Source: Lepidurus packardi
Lineage: Eukaryota; Arthropoda; Branchiopoda; Notostraca; Triopsidae
Direction of reading: 5' to 3'
DNA: 64,000 nt
Assembly (NCBI GenBank): GCA_023053545.1
Contig: JAKZAN010000004.1
Span: forward strand, 7,192,001-7,256,000
Made by a program: the position numbers and the translations under genes. Every line of letters begins with the position of its first letter. Within the stretch, counting starts at the first letter, position 1. The notes below the pieces were generated by a model that saw nothing but the letters and a program-made list of their open reading frames with translations, did not search any database and was not told the DNA's origin. Below are positions 61,201 to 64,000 of the stretch, piece by piece.

Positions 61201-64000
61201 TTATTGGTGTCTTGAGTTGCCCCAATTTTTTTCTGGAAGTTTGGGGGTTTTCTCAGCAGTTTTATGGACCTTGCGGTCAGGGAATTTGGCGAGTTTTTTT
61301 TAGGTAACGAGAACAGGCGTGCTTAAAGGCAGTTCGGGGAAGAAAAAGGAGATGGTTTTGCTGGCCCTTCTCCTCGTAAATTGTCATCATGAAGCAACTT
61401 TTAATGTCTCGAAGTATAAAGAAGCGAATCACTTTCACTACAAGGGGCCTTGTCGAGTTGCGAGGGGTTACCAAAGAAAAAAAAAAGATTTCACGCTTCT
61501 TAAAAGCTTTTGATTTATATTAGCTTGGTGGTTAGTAATGCATATCTTAGCGAGATAAAGGAGTGACCCAAGCGAGTAATGCGAACGAAGATTCCTCGTG
61601 ATGACATTGAATTCTGACGTAAGATCTGATGAGGACGGAAAGATAATACCGTGATGCGGGATTTTACATCCTTTTTGACCATATTTACGACCTAAAGGGC
61701 GCACGATGGGGTCACAACGTATGCTAACGAGACCTTAATGACCATTCCCGATGCGGAGAAAGTGTAGATAGGCCTATATAAAACTTCCAGTCAGTTTTGA
61801 CGTCTTTGTTAAATTTTCATTCGGCCCTGAGTTATTTATGGTTCTGCGAAGAAAAAAAAGCGAACGTTTGGCGAACCTCTTTTTTGTTTCATTGTTAACA
61901 ACTTTAACTCCGACTTTGCCTCAGAGTTTTTTATTAGTATTTCACATTTTTAGAGCCATGGGAAAGACAAGTTTTCTTTGGAGTTTCATGTGAACTGCTG
62001 GCTTTTCGTTCGTAAGCCTGCTTGAACTCTTTGTTATAGTCCAGGACCAAAAATATTCAGAATACCTTTTTTTTTTCATTGTTAACAAGCTCTATAACGA
62101 GGACCCTTTTTCATAGTACGATGTCTTTGCTGACAACGCAGATGTTTGTTTACTGCGAAGTATTGTAGCTTGTTTCCTTGCCAGTTTAACTGATAATATT
62201 GTTTGGCATGGAAAGTGCTGCTTTTTTGCGTGAAAGTTCATGTGATGATATTACTGTGTTAATGTTAGTGAACGTAAATGGATCTGACATCTCGAACGGT
62301 GTTCGAGTGCATCCACCATTTGTCAAGGTACCGTAGCGTTGTATAGGACTTGTTGTTTAGCTGCTATGCATATTGCATGGTTAATGAACTAACGACAGGA
62401 TGCTGTGCTATGGATTTTTCAACGTTCTCGAGCACACAGAAAATTACCGTTTTTATTTTTTGAAAATTCTTTCGTCTTCGGAGGGCGAGATATGAGATGT
62501 CAAAGTCAAGCAGTTCTCATAAAGTAACAAAAAGAACTAAGGTAGTGCGCCATTTACCACCGGGTTGCTTTGCATAGCATGACGTACAGGACTATGGTAG
62601 AAGATAAATTAGTTCGATGAAGTCGCTTCTAATTCTTTAAAACACGACCATTTATGGTAGTAACACAACTATTCACGACTAAGGGAACCATAGGATCATA
62701 TGCTATTGAACAAAAGGGTAATTATAAAGAAAAGGAAATGAGGTCATACGTGTCATTTGATTTCTTCGTTATTGAAAATTTTTGAGGGATATTGTTCAGT
62801 AAACCTTCTTGTTGTCAAAAAGCTGACATGGTTTAGGATGACGGGGCAAGAAAAGAAGTGAAATGTTTCCCGCCCTTTAACAACGATTTAAAAAAACAAA
62901 ACAAGAAAAGAGGAATTATCAGATGGATGACTTGGCAATTTTCGACCCCGGGATTGAGAGAACGAATGTCGATTTGCATTATAATTTCACTGATTCTCTT
63001 TGATTAGGTAAGTTGGTGCAGCCCCCTGCGCGGTCTCGCAAAACGGGATTGTCCATTGTTCAGGTGAGAACAAAAGGAACGTTTAGGGATTTGTGGAGAA
63101 GAGTTTGTCAGTTTTATTGAGTTCAAAATAATATTTATTCCATTTAAATCTCAAAGCAAAAACTTTTATCAATTAGTTAGCTTTAGCCTTATGTGGTATA
63201 TAATTTGCGCTTTTGCAGAAGGGGTTTCCCTTGGAGGAATTCATTAAGGTACTGCGTTTTTGTACCCCGTTTCTCTTTTTCGTTTTCGAGCGATTGGGAC
63301 TATTAGCTAGTCTAGATTTAAAAGCCACTGTATTTTAACATGTGTCACTCTCGGGCTTGCACCTAGAGTGTCGGGACACATTAGTGTCTAAATAGGTTTT
63401 CTTTTTCTGTTTTTCTATTAGTAAGCGAGTTTCAAAGAACTTCAGACTTGGCGTGGAGAGCAAAAGTTTCCGAGAAATTTTAATCCAAAAAGCGAATAGC
63501 TGAGAGCTTTATATAAGCAATAGAAGGGGAAAGTGTGTTAAAGAATGTATATGTGACCAACTGGATTGGTGAAGTGAGAAAAAGCTCCAGCACGAAACCG
63601 GTCAGTTCCATTAAGTAAGGCAAGTAAATTGTGGGAGAGACGGAGTACCTGCGTAATCTTTTGCTTAAAGGTAGTCGAGCAGAAGTGTGGTGCCATGATG
63701 GTGATATGTCGAATTGATTTGAGATGGGAAATGTGGATAAAACTGACCTACTTTTCGATTCATTGCATTCAGAAGGCGTGTGCTTGTAGGAGATGTTGTC
63801 TTTAACGTCTGTTTTGTCTTCAAAGGCCCCTGCAGCTTTTTTCTCGGCCCCGGAATTCTTAGATTCGCTGGCTTATTTGGACTTGGAAGCTTCTGCGATG
63901 CTGCCAAAACGAAGAAGATTGATAAATCTGTCATTTCAAGTGCCTTGTGGACTCTCGGAAGGAGAAAACAGCGTTGATGTGCTGCAAGACGACCAAGTTT
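58293..64000 (+). CDS. EF-hand/coiled-coil protein resembling KASH5 (CCDC155), 3' end outside window
   Basis: Fourteen exons with fully consistent phases: 58293-58437, 58490-58727, 58814-58860, 58920-59148, 59203-59554, 59650-59859, 59921-60022, 60102-60240, 60441-60634, 60843-60970, 61123-61184, 63008-63063, 63219-63248 and 63826 to the window end. At least 702 residues. After a short acidic leader comes an EF-hand-like domain (TWFAHCDEYGTGHVKTSKLV to LDPTNDNCSVDLPAFREILK), which resembles the N-terminal domain of KASH5/CCDC155, a nuclear-envelope dynein adaptor. Then a long coiled coil (about residues 150-360: EEKLALEKQLVGLEEQNLVL, QERQRYKDLENVLDEANDYI). A less ordered region follows, with WKCQDRQTNLLIRDSLDNAI. 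No C-terminal membrane helix or KASH peptide is seen because the gene runs off the window. The initiator is the ATG at 58293; the frame is open upstream without another ATG. Confidence 0.75.
61185..63007 (+). other. Long intron of the KASH5-like gene (1.8 kb)
   Basis: Donor GTAAGT at 61185 and acceptor TTGATTAG ending at 63007, both in phase 1 (GGG G|GT AAG). AT-rich, no exon recognised. Confidence 0.65.
63249..63825 (+). other. Intron before the last visible exon of the KASH5-like gene
   Basis: Donor GTACTG at 63249 and acceptor TTTTGTCTTCAAAG ending at 63825, phase 0. The following exon reads APAAFFSAPEFLDSLAYLDL, then EASAMLPKRRRLINLSFQVP, and stays open to the window end. Open frames seen in other frames here are shadows. 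Confidence 0.6.

Overview
This window is animal nuclear DNA. Its genes are split by GT-AG introns, and the sequence contains a non-LTR retrotransposon with a poly(A) tail and long AT-rich non-coding stretches. The gene set points to an arthropod: Dachsous, a CG8916/Grd-type GABA-gated channel subunit, the insect 'Henna' class of phenylalanine hydroxylase, and Blimp-1. I cannot resolve the order. Introns are either very small (49-71 bp) or several kb long. All gene models below were assembled by hand from splice signals. Summed exon lengths were checked for reading-frame consistency for every model except ABHD18, which has one unresolved break.

Layout: (1) 3294-19312 (+) is the 3' part of dachsous, with about 20 cadherin repeats, a membrane segment and the conserved cytoplasmic tail; a 6.8-kb intron (5221-11989) carries two striking inverted repeats. 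(2) 20007-24605 (+) is a complete 527-residue Cys-loop receptor subunit. (3) 25356-28961 (+) is a complete 447-residue phenylalanine hydroxylase. (4) 29312-30571 (-) is PIH1D1, tail-to-tail with (3). (5) 32114-32731 (-) holds exons of an unrecognised gene. (6) About 12.7 kb of mostly non-coding DNA leads to Blimp-1 (45617-48722, +), a PR domain plus five zinc fingers. (7) 49567-50567 (+) is a small unrecognised type I membrane protein, followed at once by a 0.58-kb MITE-like element. (8) 51635-about 55187 (-) is a 5'-truncated LINE encoding part of an endonuclease, a reverse transcriptase and an RNase H. (9) 55320-57119 (+) is ABHD18. (10) 57246-57819 (-) is the U5 snRNP protein TXNL4A/Dim1. 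(11) 58293 to beyond the window end (+) is an EF-hand/coiled-coil protein resembling KASH5/CCDC155.

These genes do not form a pathway. They are ordinary neighbours: tissue polarity, inhibitory neurotransmission, aromatic amino-acid catabolism, chaperone assembly, transcriptional repression, splicing. I see no CRISPR array, operon or tRNA/rRNA gene. The least ordinary items are the unrecognised type I membrane protein, the unresolved minus-strand gene at 32 kb, the KASH5-like gene, the inverted repeats, and the two mobile elements.
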